Part shown: piece after piece, positions 51,103 to 60,143 of the stretch | Layout of the letters: each line of letters starts with the position of its first letter | Position numbering within the stretch: the stretch's first letter is position 1 | Assembly (NCBI RefSeq): GCF_003601975.1 | Contig: NZ_QZWZ01000009.1 | Coordinates: forward strand, 171,734 to 235,733 | From: Mesorhizobium waimense | GTDB lineage: Bacteria; Pseudomonadota; Alphaproteobacteria; Rhizobiales; Rhizobiaceae | Direction: 5' to 3' | Length of the DNA stretch: 64,000 nucleotides | Position numbers and translations under genes: made by a program | The notes under the pieces: model-generated | The model's database searches: none | What the model saw: the letters and a program-made list of their open reading frames with translations, nothing else | Told to the model about the DNA's origin: nothing

Positions 51103-51864
51103 ATGAACCCGAATGGCCAGATTGCGATCGTCACCGGCGCCGGCTCCGGCCTCGGTGAGGCGACGGCCCGAACGTTAGCCGCCAAAGGCGCGCGCGTCGC
51201 CATCCTCGATGTCGGCATCGACCGCGCCAGCACGGTGGCGGCCGCTATTGGCGGTATTGCCGTGCAGTGCGACGTCAGCAGCGGCGACAGCGGTGTGGCC
51301 GCACTCGCCGAAGTGGCGGAGCGGCTCGGTGAACCGCGCATCCTGGTCAATTGCGCCGGCATCGCCATCGGCGTGAAGACGATCGGCAAGGATGGTCCGC
51401 ATCCGCTCGAGCAGTACCGCAAGGTGATCGAGATCAACCTGATCGGCACCTTCAACATGATCCGCCTTTTCGCCGACCGGGCGGCGAAGCTTGAGCCGCT
51501 GCAAGGCGGCGAGCGTGGTGTCATCGTCAACACGGCTTCCGTAGCGGCCTATGACGGCCAGATCGGCCAGGCCGCCTATTCAGCGTCCAAAGGCGGCGTC
51601 GTTGGCATGACGCTGCCGGTGGCCCGCGACCTTGCGCGCTCCGGCATCCGCGTCTGCACGATTGCACCTGGCATCTTCAGGACGCCGATGATGGCCGGCA
51701 TGCCGCAGGAGGTGCAGGATTCGCTGGGTGCTGCCGTGCCCTTCCCGTCCCGTCTGGGCGAGCCTTCCGAATATGCGGCACTCGCGCTTCACATCGTCGA
51801 GAACCAGATGCTGAACGGCGAGACCATCCGTCTCGACGGCGCCATCCGCATGGCGCCGAAATAG
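51103..51864 (+). CDS. short-chain dehydrogenase (3-hydroxyacyl-CoA dehydrogenase-like)
   Basis: A 253-residue SDR. NAD site TGAGSGLG lies at about 10-17, and Asp in AILDVGID near residue 37 points to NAD preference. Catalytic Ser is in NTASVAA, and Tyr and Lys are in AAYSASKGG. The sequence is close to HSD10/3-hydroxyacyl-CoA dehydrogenase type II proteins ([22 protein letters not shown]). ATG 51103 has GGAGG 7 bases upstream. It ends 6 bp before the CoA-transferase gene, so both likely act in acyl-CoA breakdown, such as branched-chain or methyl-branched substrates. Confidence 0.88.
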   Translation: MNPNGQIAIVTGAGSGLGEATARTLAAKGARVAILDVGIDRASTVAAAIGGIAVQCDVSSGDSGVAALAEVAERLGEPRILVNCAGIAIGVKTIGKDGPHPLEQYRKVIEINLIGTFNMIRLFADRAAKLEPLQGGERGVIVNTASVAAYDGQIGQAAYSASKGGVVGMTLPVARDLARSGIRVCTIAPGIFRTPMMAGMPQEVQDSLGAAVPFPSRLGEPSEYAALALHIVENQMLNGETIRLDGAIRMAPK

Positions 51865-51870
51865 CCGGCC

Positions 51871-53037
51871 ATGAGCACTCCCATCCCGGCCAGGAGCGGC
51901 CCGCTCAGCGGTCTGGTCGTGATCGAGATGGCCGGCCTCGGCCCGCTGCCGCTGGCTGGCCTGATGCTGTCGGAAATGGGCGCCGAGGTGCTGCGCATCG
52001 AGCGGGCGGGCATCGGCCAGCCTCTGCTGCCGCTGCCGGAAGAATACGACCTCGACCGCCATGGCCGCTCCATCCTGCGCATCGACCTGAAGTGCCCCGA
52101 AGGCGCAGAACTGTTGCTCAGTCTTGCCGAAAAGGCCGACATGCTGATCGAAGGGTTCCGCCCCGGTGTCATGGAACGGCTTGGCCTCGGGCCTGATCCA
52201 GTACTGGCACGCAACCCGGCGCTGATCTACGGCCGCATGACCGGCTTCGGCCAGGATGGGCCGCTCGCCGGCCGCGCCGGCCACGACATCACCTATCTCG
52301 CCTATTCCGGCGTGCTGCACGCTATCGGCCAGGAAGGAGGCCGGCCGGTTCCGCCGCTCAACCTTGTCGCCGACTATGGCGGCGGCGCCATGATGCTGAT
52401 TGCCGGCGTGCTGGCCGCTCTGTTCCAGCGCTGGCGCTCCGGCAAAGGCCAGGTGATCGACGCGGCCATGGTCGAGGGCGCCTCGATGCTGGCGGCGCCA
52501 GTCCATGCCCTGATGGCGACCGGCCTTTGGCGGGATGCACGCGGCGTAAACCTGCTCGATTCCGGCGCCCCCTTCTACGACACTTACGAGACGGAGGACG
52601 GGCGCTATGTCGCCGTTGGTTGCCTTGAACCCCGCTTCTTCGCCGAATTCGCCAGGCTGCTGCCGCTCGACGAACGCTTTGTGCGCGGCCAGTTCGACAA
52701 GTCGCTATGGGCAGAGATGCGCGCCACCATCGCCGCTCGGGTGAAGCTGAAGACGTGCGACGACTGGGCCGCCCTGTTTGCAGAAACCGATGCCTGCGTC
52801 GCGCCGGTGCTGTCGCTGCAGGAAGCCAGGGACCATCCGCACAATCGGGCTCGCGGCGCCTTTGTGAAGGCAGGCAGGCTCGATCGCCCTGCCCCGGCAC
52901 CGCGCTTTTCGCAAACTCCGTCGACACTAGCCGCTATGCCGGCCGAACACGATCTCCAGCCGGCGACGGTGCTGAGGCGTTTCGGTTTTGCGCAAAGCGA
53001 GGTCGAAGCCCTTGTCAAATCAGGCGTGATTGGCTGA
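51871..53037 (+). CDS. CaiB/BaiF-family CoA transferase or alpha-methylacyl-CoA racemase
   Basis: A 388-residue family III CoA-transferase fold. The N-terminal PLSGLVVIEMAGLGPLPLAGLMLSEMGAEVLRIE and the GFGQDGPLAGRAGHDITYLAYSG block near residue 140 carry the catalytic Asp region. The pattern GHDITYLAYSGVLHAIG is that of alpha-methylacyl-CoA racemases. Together with the HSD10-like SDR 6 bp upstream it suggests handling of methyl-branched acyl-CoA. The gene before HugZ is 40 bp away. Confidence 0.88.
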   Translation: MSTPIPARSGPLSGLVVIEMAGLGPLPLAGLMLSEMGAEVLRIERAGIGQPLLPLPEEYDLDRHGRSILRIDLKCPEGAELLLSLAEKADMLIEGFRPGVMERLGLGPDPVLARNPALIYGRMTGFGQDGPLAGRAGHDITYLAYSGVLHAIGQEGGRPVPPLNLVADYGGGAMMLIAGVLAALFQRWRSGKGQVIDAAMVEGASMLAAPVHALMATGLWRDARGVNLLDSGAPFYDTYETEDGRYVAVGCLEPRFFAEFARLLPLDERFVRGQFDKSLWAEMRATIAARVKLKTCDDWAALFAETDACVAPVLSLQEARDHPHNRARGAFVKAGRLDRPAPAPRFSQTPSTLAAMPAEHDLQPATVLRRFGFAQSEVEALVKSGVIG

Positions 53038-53077
53038 TAAGTGGAGAAGAAAAAACAGCTTATGACGGTGAACACTT

Positions 53078-53854
53078 TTGGGTGATCGGAACAAGGACGT
53101 CATACGCGAGACCGACGCCGAAGCGATCCGGCTGGCAAGGACGCTGATCCGCGGCGCCCGGTTCGGCGCGCTGGCCGCCATCGAACCCGCGACCGGATCG
53201 CCGCTGGCAAGCAGGGTTGGCGTTGCCACCGACATTGACGGCGCGCCGCTGATCCTGGTGTCGATGCTATCCGCGCATACAGGTGCCATCCTCGCCGACC
53301 CGCGCTGCTCGCTGCTTGTCGGCGAACCGGGCAAGGGCGATCCGCTGGCGCATCCGCGTGTCACCCTGATCTGCCGGGCGCGGCGGCTCGACCGCGGATC
53401 GGACGAGCATGGCCGCGCAGAGCGGCGCTATCTCAACCGCAACCCCAAGGCACGGCTCTATGCCGGGCTTGGCGACTTCTCGATCTTCCGGCTCGAGCCC
53501 GAGCGCGCCAGTCTCAATGGCGGCTTCGGCAAGGCCTATCTGCTCGATCGTGCCGACCTCGTCACTGCCGGGCCGGTCGTCGACGAGCTGGCTGCCGGCG
53601 AACAATCGGCTCTCGACCACATGAATGCCGACCACCTCGACGCGATCGCCGTCTATGCCCGCCATTATGCCAAAGCCGAAGGCGATGGCTGGATTGCCAC
53701 CGGTTTCGACGCCGAAGGCATGGATCTGGCCTCAGGCGACGCCATATGCCGGGTTTTGTTCCCCGAACCCCTGAAGACTGCCCGCGATTTGCGGCCGATC
53801 CTGGTCGATATGGCCAAGGCCGGACGCGCAGCCGGCTATTCACAAGATCGATAG
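53078..53854 (+). CDS. HugZ-like FMN/heme-binding split-barrel protein
   Basis: A 258-residue protein. The N-terminal pyridoxamine-phosphate-oxidase-like split barrel (residues 15-165) is followed by a DUF2470-type domain with LDHMNADHLDAIAVYARHY near residue 180. This matches HugZ-type proteins linked to heme use. TTG 53078 is the likeliest start, with a weak ribosome site; a 7-codon frame, ATG 53062, overlaps it and could couple translation. No heme uptake genes are adjacent and no RirA box is visible upstream. Confidence 0.82.
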   Translation: MGDRNKDVIRETDAEAIRLARTLIRGARFGALAAIEPATGSPLASRVGVATDIDGAPLILVSMLSAHTGAILADPRCSLLVGEPGKGDPLAHPRVTLICRARRLDRGSDEHGRAERRYLNRNPKARLYAGLGDFSIFRLEPERASLNGGFGKAYLLDRADLVTAGPVVDELAAGEQSALDHMNADHLDAIAVYARHYAKAEGDGWIATGFDAEGMDLASGDAICRVLFPEPLKTARDLRPILVDMAKAGRAAGYSQDR

Positions 53855-54013
53855 TTAATTGCCTTGAATCAAAAGCAAGTCTTGAGATTTGGAAGAAATG
53901 TTCTACCCTCGCACATGACGCTGATTCAGCAGCGTGCATCCACACGTGAATTTATGGAATCTGACGCTATTGCCCCCATAGCGTCAGGATGAGCTCAAAA
54001 ACATGGGGCATCG

Positions 54014-54352
54014 ATGATCTCGAGCAAGCTACTCGCCAACGCCGAATCAGCAGCCACGTTCCTCACGCTTATGGGCAACGAGAAACGGCTGTTGATCATG
54101 AGCTACCTGATCGACGGTGAAATGTCGGTCGGCGCCATAGCCGACAAGGTCCAGTTGAGCCAATCCGCTCTGTCGCAGCATCTGGCAAAGCTGCGGGCTC
54201 TCGATCTTGTCGAGACCCGCCGTGACCGGCAGATGATCTACTATGCCTGCAAGTCCGAAGCCGCACGTGAGCTGCTTCGCATGCTGGACGGCATTTTCGG
54301 CGATGGCGACCTGTCGCAGATGGCCCATCGCCTGCGCCGCGCCGGGACTTGA
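54014..54352 (+). CDS. NolR-like ArsR-family regulator
   Basis: A 112-residue winged-helix repressor. The recognition region is VGAIADKVQLSQSALSQHLAKLR and the wing is VETRRDRQMIYYACKS. From memory it closely resembles Sinorhizobium NolR, a regulator of nod genes and growth. It lacks the metal-binding cysteines of arsenic sensors and the thiol pair of BigR. ATG 54014 is in good context. Targets cannot be read here; the rRNA methyltransferase gene lies 148 bp downstream. Confidence 0.82.
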   Translation: MISSKLLANAESAATFLTLMGNEKRLLIMSYLIDGEMSVGAIADKVQLSQSALSQHLAKLRALDLVETRRDRQMIYYACKSEAARELLRMLDGIFGDGDLSQMAHRLRRAGT

Positions 54353-54500
54353 CCGGCAGGTCCGATCGTTCCTTATCTCGCTGACGATTTTTCGAGCGGC
54401 GTGCGTCCATCCGGATGCACGCCGCTCTCAACGTCGTATCCGCGCATCGCTTTCCGAAAATTCATCCTTCGGGGGCGATGTGAGCAGGCTGAGGCAATGC

Positions 54501-55298
54501 ATGGACCTGATCCACATCGATGATCCGCAAGACCCGCGTGTCGCCGCCTATCTCGACATACGCGAGCGCGACCTCGTTGGCCGGCACGGCCGTTTCGTTG
54601 CCGAAGGCAAGGTGGTGCTCGACGTCCTGCTGTCGGCCGGCCGCTTTGCTGCCGAATCGGTCCTGGTTCTCGAGAACCGGCTGGCCGGTCTCGACGAGAC
54701 CTTGCGCAAGGCGCCGGCGGACCTTCCGGTCTATGTCGCCAGCGGCGAGATCATCGACCGGATCGCCGGATTTCACATGCACCGCGGCATATTGGCGATC
54801 GGCAGCAGGGGCCCCTCGCAGTCGGCCGGGGCCTTGCTGGAAACCTTGCCTGCCAATGCGCTGGTCGTCGTTCTTGTTGGCATCGCCAATCACGACAATA
54901 TGGGTTCGATCTTCCGCAACGCCGCCGCCTTTGGCGCCAGTGCCGTGCTGCTGGATGCGACCTGTTGCGATCCGCTGTACCGCAAGGCAATCCGCGTCTC
55001 GGTCGGTGCGGCGCTGAATGTCCCCTTCGCCTCCTTCGACGACACCACCGGCTTCATCGCCACGCTCGACCGGCTGGGTTTCAGCCAGGTCGCCCTGTCG
55101 CCGCACGGCGAGGCCGACATTCGCGACGCAAAGAGGACGGACAGGCTAGCGCTCTATCTCGGCACGGAAGGCGAAGGCTTGCCCGAAAGCCTGCTCGCCC
55201 GCCTGAAAACGGTGCGGATCGATATGGCGCAAGGCTTCGACAGCCTGAACGTCGCCGCCGCCTCAGCCATCGCCCTGCATCATTTTTCGCGTTGCTGA
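54501..55298 (+). CDS. TrmH/SpoU-family RNA methyltransferase
   Basis: A 265-residue SPOUT methyltransferase. The three family motifs are in order: NHDNMGSIFRNAAAFGASAVLLD near 133-155 (motif 1), LYLGTEGEGLPESLL near 217 (motif 2), and DSLNVAAASAIALHHF at the C-terminus (motif 3). An N-terminal RNA-binding region is present. It methylates a ribose 2'-OH in rRNA or tRNA; which base is unknown. ATG 54501 has GAGG 6 bases upstream; GTG 54480 is in frame and possible. Confidence 0.9.
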   Translation: MDLIHIDDPQDPRVAAYLDIRERDLVGRHGRFVAEGKVVLDVLLSAGRFAAESVLVLENRLAGLDETLRKAPADLPVYVASGEIIDRIAGFHMHRGILAIGSRGPSQSAGALLETLPANALVVVLVGIANHDNMGSIFRNAAAFGASAVLLDATCCDPLYRKAIRVSVGAALNVPFASFDDTTGFIATLDRLGFSQVALSPHGEADIRDAKRTDRLALYLGTEGEGLPESLLARLKTVRIDMAQGFDSLNVAAASAIALHHFSRC

Positions 55299-55363
55299 TC
55301 GCGTGAACCCGTCATCGACAACGCGCGTCGTGCCGGTCTCGCGCGGCGCGCGGGCCCCCACTT

Positions 55364-56506
55364 TCAGGTCGGCGAATCCGCCTTCTGCAGCGCCCGCACT
55401 CGGTCTGCAAGACTGCGGTGGCCGGATCTTGTGTCCGATGGTGCCGCCAATGCCTTGGCGATCGGCGAATCTGGCCCTTCGAGCTTGGCCGTCAGGTGAA
55501 CGACCTCCGCCGCCAGTTCATTCATCTGCTCGCGCAACGCGGCGCTGCCATTCGTAGGGCTGGACGCAGCCAGCGCGCCGAGATCCGCCTTCAACCGCTT
55601 GTTCTCGCGGGCCAGCGTCGTCAGCCGCGCCTCCAGCCGCTCGCGGTCGCCATCGAGCTTGGCGATCGCCTTATCGATGTCGTCGCTCCTGACGGCAGTC
55701 AGGCTGTCGCCTCCGCCGGCAAGCAGCGCTGCGGGAGCGTTTGCCTCGGCCTCGCCCTTCGATCGTTCACGCAATCGCGCCATTTCCTTCTCGCGGCGGT
55801 CGAGCTTCTCCTCACGATCGGCAAGCGTAGCGAGCAGGCGCTCGACCTTCTTGTCGAGCTCGACGGTTCTCTTCTTCTCCACCTTCAAGGCCTCGCGCGC
55901 GGCCTTGCTTTCGGCCGAGGTTTCCTGATTGCGCCTGTCCGCCTCCTTGCGCTGGCTGCGCAGCACGGCGATGTCATTGGCAAGGCTCTCCAATTCGGAT
56001 TCGCGCGCCACCAGCTCGATCTGGCGGTTGCTGGAGGAGAAGCTGGCGTCGTCATACATATGCTCCAGCTTTTCGAGTTCGAGCGCCCGCTTCTCCAGCA
56101 TGCGCTCGCTCTGCGCGAGCTTATCCGAAAGGTGCTGCAACTGCTCCTCGCGCTGATGAAGCTCTTGGGTTCTGGCCTCCAGTTCGGAAAGCGCCTGCTG
56201 CTTGTCCTTCCGCTCGACCGCCAGCCCCTTGAGGGCCTCGTGCGCGCGACCGATCTCGACCAGTTGTTCGGCCGCCTTCTCCCGCAATGCCTTGACGCTC
56301 ATCTCGAGCCGGCGCGCCGACATCGCGAACTCGGCCCTGATCCGGTCCTTGTCGGCCTGGATTTCGACCGGCGTCAACGGCAGGGACGCCTCGAACCGCT
56401 TGCGCGTCAGCGCAACCGCCCGCCGCCAGATGGCCGGGGCGACCAGCAGCGCCAGAAAGCCGGCGCAGAGAAAGCCGAGGGCGAAAAACAGGATCGACTG
56501 GATCAA
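55364..56506 (-). CDS. membrane-anchored coiled-coil protein
   Basis: A 380-residue protein. One N-terminal membrane helix (residues 4-28, ILFFALGFLCAGFLALLVAPAIW) is followed by a conserved basic stretch (RRAVALTRKRFEASLPLTPVEIQADKDRIRAEFAMSARRLE), then about 250 residues of heptad repeats. Similar proteins are conserved next to cell-envelope genes in rhizobia, from memory. It could organise the inner face of the membrane. It is followed on the same strand, going upstream, by EipA's gene 203 bp away. The function is not known. Confidence 0.78.
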   Translation of the reverse strand: MIQSILFFALGFLCAGFLALLVAPAIWRRAVALTRKRFEASLPLTPVEIQADKDRIRAEFAMSARRLEMSVKALREKAAEQLVEIGRAHEALKGLAVERKDKQQALSELEARTQELHQREEQLQHLSDKLAQSERMLEKRALELEKLEHMYDDASFSSSNRQIELVARESELESLANDIAVLRSQRKEADRRNQETSAESKAAREALKVEKKRTVELDKKVERLLATLADREEKLDRREKEMARLRERSKGEAEANAPAALLAGGGDSLTAVRSDDIDKAIAKLDGDRERLEARLTTLARENKRLKADLGALAASSPTNGSAALREQMNELAAEVVHLTAKLEGPDSPIAKALAAPSDTRSGHRSLADRVRALQKADSPT

Positions 56507-56709
56507 GGTGACTATCCGCTATGATGGCAACAACCGCCAGAGCTCGACTTTGCCATCTTCGCATGACGGAAATCCAGCGCCGCGGCAAGAGTGTGCCGCG
56601 GCCACGTTCTGCTTGTGACCTCACAAAATCCGCTGAGGGCATGAGCGCGAGTTGAGGACATGTTGAGATTCAGATCAGGCCGGCATCACCTGAATACCGA
56701 CATGCCCGA

Positions 56710-57291
56710 TCAGAACGGATTCCAGGTCGGCCGCTGGGTGAGCTTCAGATAGCCGAGATTGACGCCAAGCCTGGCGCCGACTCCGGTGCGGATCGGCACC
56801 AGCAGCACCCTGTTGTTCTGCAGCACGTTGAAGCCGACGCCCGCTACCACATAGGCCGAACCGGCGACGCCGCCGAAGCGGTTATAGAGGCTGTTCACAT
56901 CGTCGAGATTGTAGACAAGCATCATCACGCGCGAGCCCTCGCCGCCAAAATCCCAGCCGAGCGACGGACCTTGCCAGAACACCTTATGGTCGCCGGCGTT
57001 CTTGGTGTAGAGCGTTCCCTCGCCATAGGTCAGACCGCCAATCAGCGCGCCGGAGCCCTCTTCGCCGAGCAGATAGCCATTGGGCAGCCCATAGGAAGCG
57101 AAAACCTTCTCGACGACGGTGGCGAGCCCGCCCGACGTGGCGCCGAAGAATTTATGGCCGGAATCGACGATCTCCTGAGCGGTGTACTCCTGGGCCCGCA
57201 GCGCGGAGGTCGAAAAGACGAGAACGCCCATCAGGGCAATCGTCATTGAGATGACTCGGAAAAAACTCCGGTCGTAGAATCGGGAAAACAT
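56710..57291 (-). CDS. eipA: EipA-like (DUF1134) envelope protein
   Basis: A 193-residue exported protein. A signal peptide covers residues 1-33 (MTIALMGVLVFSTSALRAQ). The mature domain is a small beta barrel rich in Gly and Tyr (LGWDFGGEGSRVMMLVYNL; GGVAGSAYVVAGVGFNVL), matching DUF1134. In Brucella this protein supports envelope integrity and is under CtrA/cell-cycle-linked control; the same role is inferred. ATG 57291 follows GGAGATTGGAAGC. It is divergent to the chpT gene. Confidence 0.82.
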   Translation of the reverse strand: MFSRFYDRSFFRVISMTIALMGVLVFSTSALRAQEYTAQEIVDSGHKFFGATSGGLATVVEKVFASYGLPNGYLLGEEGSGALIGGLTYGEGTLYTKNAGDHKVFWQGPSLGWDFGGEGSRVMMLVYNLDDVNSLYNRFGGVAGSAYVVAGVGFNVLQNNRVLLVPIRTGVGARLGVNLGYLKLTQRPTWNPF

Positions 57292-57652
57292 GCTTCCAAT
57301 CTCCGTCAGGGAGCACTTTCGCCGACGCCTCGCACCCATGCAGCTCTTGGCGGCCGCTAGGGGTAACTGTCACAGGCAAACTATGCCGTAATCCTTTTTC
57401 AACCATTAAGCTTCCACATGAAGATGGCAGTTCGAAGGCTGGCGTCCCTCACACACTGGCGTCGAATCGCCAGCGCAGGCCGGGAATCCTGCGTGAACGC
57501 ACCATTTTCGCTAACGACAATTTTGGATTTGTTGCCGCACGCACAGGCGCTGTGTATTCAGATGACCTGGGGAGAGGGCGTGATTCGTGTGGGCAGGCGC
57601 GACAATTGATCGCTCGGCCATGAGTACGTGGATTTTATCAGGGACTTCGCCC
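57292..57652. promoter_or_regulatory. eipA-chpT divergent region with three GANTC sites
   Basis: 361 bp between divergent eipA and chpT. GAATC at 57464-57468, GAATC at 57484-57488 and GATTC at 57582-57586 are CcrM methylation sites, more than the one to two expected by chance. A 63-codon open frame here looks non-coding. Confidence 0.45.
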
Positions 57653-58282
57653 ATGGCAGAACTGTTCACCCTTTCAGCACCGGATCTTGCAGCGCTTCTT
57701 TGCAGCCGGGTCTGTCATGACATCATTTCGCCTGTCGGTGCGATCAACAACGGCCTCGAACTGCTCGATGAGGGCGGCGCCGACGAAGACGCCATGAAGC
57801 TGATCCGCCAGAGTGCCAGGAACGCTTCAGCCCGCCTGCAATTTGCCCGTATCGCCTTCGGCGCCGCCGGCTCGGCCGGCATGATGATCGACACTGGCGA
57901 TGCCGAAGCCGTCGCCATCGCCTTTCTCAAGAACGAAAAGCCGGAACTCTCCTGGAACGGGCCCCGCGCGCTGCTGCCCAAGAACAAGGTCAAACTGCTG
58001 CTCAACCTCCTTCTCGTCGCCAACGCGGCCATTCCGCGCGGCGGCAAACTTGTGGTCACGCTGGAAAATCTGGACACCGAGCCGCGTTTTGCGCTGTCGG
58101 CCGCCGGCCCGATGCTGCGCGTGCCGCCGAAATTCCTAGAACTTCATTCCGGCCACAAGCCCGAGGAGCCGATCGACGCCCATTCGGTGCAGCCATATTA
58201 CACGCTGCTGCTGGCGCGCGAGGCCAACATGACAATTTCGATCCACGCGACCGCCGAGGAAATCGTGCTTTCGGCGGCCTGA
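57653..58282 (+). CDS. chpT: ChpT histidine phosphotransferase
   Basis: A 209-residue protein. The phosphoacceptor His22 lies in SRVCHDIISPVGAINNGLELLDEG, followed by a degenerate ATPase-like domain without an N-box, as in ChpT. It relays phosphate from CckA to CtrA and CpdR. ATG 57653 is chosen; ATG 57620 would add 11 residues. The gene lies 0.7 kb from ctrA, unlike in Caulobacter where they are apart. It reads toward the receiver gene 251 bp downstream. Confidence 0.88.
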   Translation: MAELFTLSAPDLAALLCSRVCHDIISPVGAINNGLELLDEGGADEDAMKLIRQSARNASARLQFARIAFGAAGSAGMMIDTGDAEAVAIAFLKNEKPELSWNGPRALLPKNKVKLLLNLLLVANAAIPRGGKLVVTLENLDTEPRFALSAAGPMLRVPPKFLELHSGHKPEEPIDAHSVQPYYTLLLAREANMTISIHATAEEIVLSAA

Positions 58283-58533
58283 AACCTTCGCCCAGCCGGC
58301 AAGAACAGCCAAAGTATTTATTTCTACTAATATTTGTTGAGCCGGCGGCAATTCAGGCAGAGCAAGTTTTTGCCGGCTTGGACTCGCGGCATTCGTAACG
58401 AAGAAGACGCGCAAGGCGTATCTTTGCAAAAACTTTACCTAACGGCTTTTCGGCTTCTTTACCAGATTGTTCTAGTATGCCTCGTGGTTGCCCGCAGATT
58501 GCCGGTTCGCCAGACGGCTGAGAGGACCCGGAA

Positions 58534-58902
58534 ATGAAACGCTGCCTGTTCGTCGACGATTCGAGCGTCATCAGAAAGGTTGCAAAGCGCATCCTCGGCG
58601 GCTCCGATTTGACCGTGATCGAAGCGGCCACGGGGCTCGACGCGATCGAGATGTGCGCCGCCGACATGCCCGACGTCATCGTCATCGACGGCGCCTTGCC
58701 GGATGTGCAGGCCGTGGACCTCATCCGCCGCATTCGCGCCATGGAGAGCGTGGTCAAGCCGCAGATCCTGGTTTCGCTGGTCGAGGTCGATGTCGCCTCG
58801 ATCATGAAGGCAAAGCGCGCCGGCGCTCAGGGTTATCTGCTGAAGCCGTTCAACCGGCCGCAATTGCTCGAGCGTTTCCGTGCCCTGAAAATCGCCGCCT
58901 GA
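58534..58902 (+). CDS. stand-alone CheY-like receiver
   Basis: A 122-residue single-domain response regulator. The acidic pocket is Asp8-Asp9, the phosphoacceptor is Asp52 (VIVIDGALPD), the switch Ser81 and Lys104 (LLKPFN) are in place. It is not DivK or CpdR by sequence. Its position between chpT and ctrA raises the possibility that ChpT phosphorylates it. A strong terminator follows, shared with ctrA. Confidence 0.85.
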   Translation: MKRCLFVDDSSVIRKVAKRILGGSDLTVIEAATGLDAIEMCAADMPDVIVIDGALPDVQAVDLIRRIRAMESVVKPQILVSLVEVDVASIMKAKRAGAQGYLLKPFNRPQLLERFRALKIAA

Positions 58903-58945
58903 TTCGCCAGCATCGGAGAGCAGGCGGCTTCAACGCCCAGCATGC

Positions 58946-58973
58946 AAAAACCCGGCCGAAGCCGGGTTTTTTA
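58946..58973. terminator. bidirectional terminator between receiver gene and ctrA
   Basis: AAAAA-CCCGGC-CGAA-GCCGGG-TTTTTT: a 6-bp GC stem with a tetraloop and A/T runs on both sides, in the gap between the converging receiver and ctrA genes. Confidence 0.88.
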
Positions 58974-58998
58974 TTGGAAAATCAAACGAAGGTTTTGC

Positions 58999-59694
58999 TC
59001 AGGCGCTGACGCGAATGTCTTCCGGCTCGCGCAGCACATAGCCGCGGCCCCAGACCGTCTCGATGTAATTCTGGCCACCGGACGCGGCGTCGAGCTTCTT
59101 GCGCAGCTTGCAGATGAAGACGTCGATGATCTTCAGTTCCGGTTCGTCCATGCCGCCATAAAGGTGGTTGAGGAACATTTCCTTGGTCAGCGTGGTGCCC
59201 TTGCGCAGCGAGAGCAGCTCCAGCATCTGATATTCCTTGCCGGTCAGATGGACGCGCTGGCCGCCGACTTCGACGGTCTTGGCGTCGAGATTGACCACCA
59301 GGTCGCCGGTGGTAATGACGGACTGGGCATGGCCCTTGGAGCGCCGCACGATCGCATGGATGCGCGCCACCAGTTCGTCCTTGTGGAAAGGCTTGGTCAT
59401 ATAGTCGTCGGCGCCGAAGCCGAGGCCGCGCACCTTGTCCTCGATGCCGGCCATGCCGGACAGGATAAGGATCGGTGTCTTCACCTTGGAGAGGCGAAGT
59501 GTTCTCAAGACTTCGTAACCCGACATGTCGGGGAGATTGAGATCGAGAAGGATGATGTCATAGTCGTAGAGCTTTCCGAGATCGACGCCCTCTTCGCCGA
59601 GATCGGTCGTATAGACATTAAAACTTTCGGATTTCAGCATCAATTCGATGCTTTGTGCGGTTGCACTGTCATCTTCAATCAGCAGAACACGCAT
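58999..59694 (-). CDS. ctrA: cell-cycle master regulator CtrA
   Basis: A 231-residue OmpR-type regulator. The receiver has the phosphoacceptor Asp51 ([12 protein letters not shown]). The winged helix ([43 protein letters not shown]) binds TTAA-N7-TTAA. It ends in VSA, compatible with ClpXP degradation. CtrA silences the replication origin and drives flagellar, division and envelope genes. The upstream region carries a near-CtrA box and four GANTC sites, so autoregulation and CcrM control are likely. sciP, encoding its inhibitor, lies 2.4 kb away. Confidence 0.97.
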   Translation of the reverse strand: MRVLLIEDDSATAQSIELMLKSESFNVYTTDLGEEGVDLGKLYDYDIILLDLNLPDMSGYEVLRTLRLSKVKTPILILSGMAGIEDKVRGLGFGADDYMTKPFHKDELVARIHAIVRRSKGHAQSVITTGDLVVNLDAKTVEVGGQRVHLTGKEYQMLELLSLRKGTTLTKEMFLNHLYGGMDEPELKIIDVFICKLRKKLDAASGGQNYIETVWGRGYVLREPEDIRVSA

Positions 59695-60143
59695 TTCATT
59701 CCCCTTTTCTGCTGCCGGTCCATGTCACGACCCGTCCCGGACCGGAGCAGTGATTGCCTGAACAGAAGGTGCCACCGAATGGTTAACAAAACCTAATTTC
59801 GTGCCGAGGACGATACCAGATTTTTTAACCCCTTTCTACACCCTCTTGAATCTAATAACGAATCACAGACCCAAACCGCTAATGCACCACATTAATAAGC
59901 CAGCCTAAGTGACTCCAGGGACTCGTCGGTTGGCTTTCCGCCGAAAACCGGAATTTTTACCCGGCCTTAAGTCCTCGCCCGTATGATTAACAATGCCCGT
60001 AAACGAATGGTTACCAACGGCAAAAAACTTTAGGAGTTTGTTTCCCATAGTTCGGGGAAAGCCGGGGGAAACGGGTGACGCCTGGGCCTTTCCAGGCGGT
60101 TTGGACGATATGTGCGGGTGTGCGTTTCCGGGAGTACCGAATC
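59695..60143. promoter_or_regulatory. ctrA/fliJ divergent control region with four GANTC sites
   Basis: 449 bp without a gene. GANTC sites lie at 59848-59852, 59860-59864, 59911-59915 and 59920-59924, four within 77 bp, against about 0.3 expected. This fits a ctrA promoter regulated by CcrM methylation state. A near-CtrA box is at 59783-59797. The region is AT-rich and runs of T suggest several promoters. Confidence 0.7.
59783..59797 (-). promoter_or_regulatory. near-consensus CtrA box upstream of ctrA
   Basis: On the minus strand ATTA-GGTTTTG-TTAA, matching TTAA-N7-TTAA at 7 of 8 positions, 89 bp upstream of the ctrA start. It is suited to autoregulation. Confidence 0.5.

Noticed and set aside
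57418..57609. 63-codon frame between eipA and chpT
   Set aside because: No ribosome site, mixed composition, and it overlaps CcrM sites of a promoter region.
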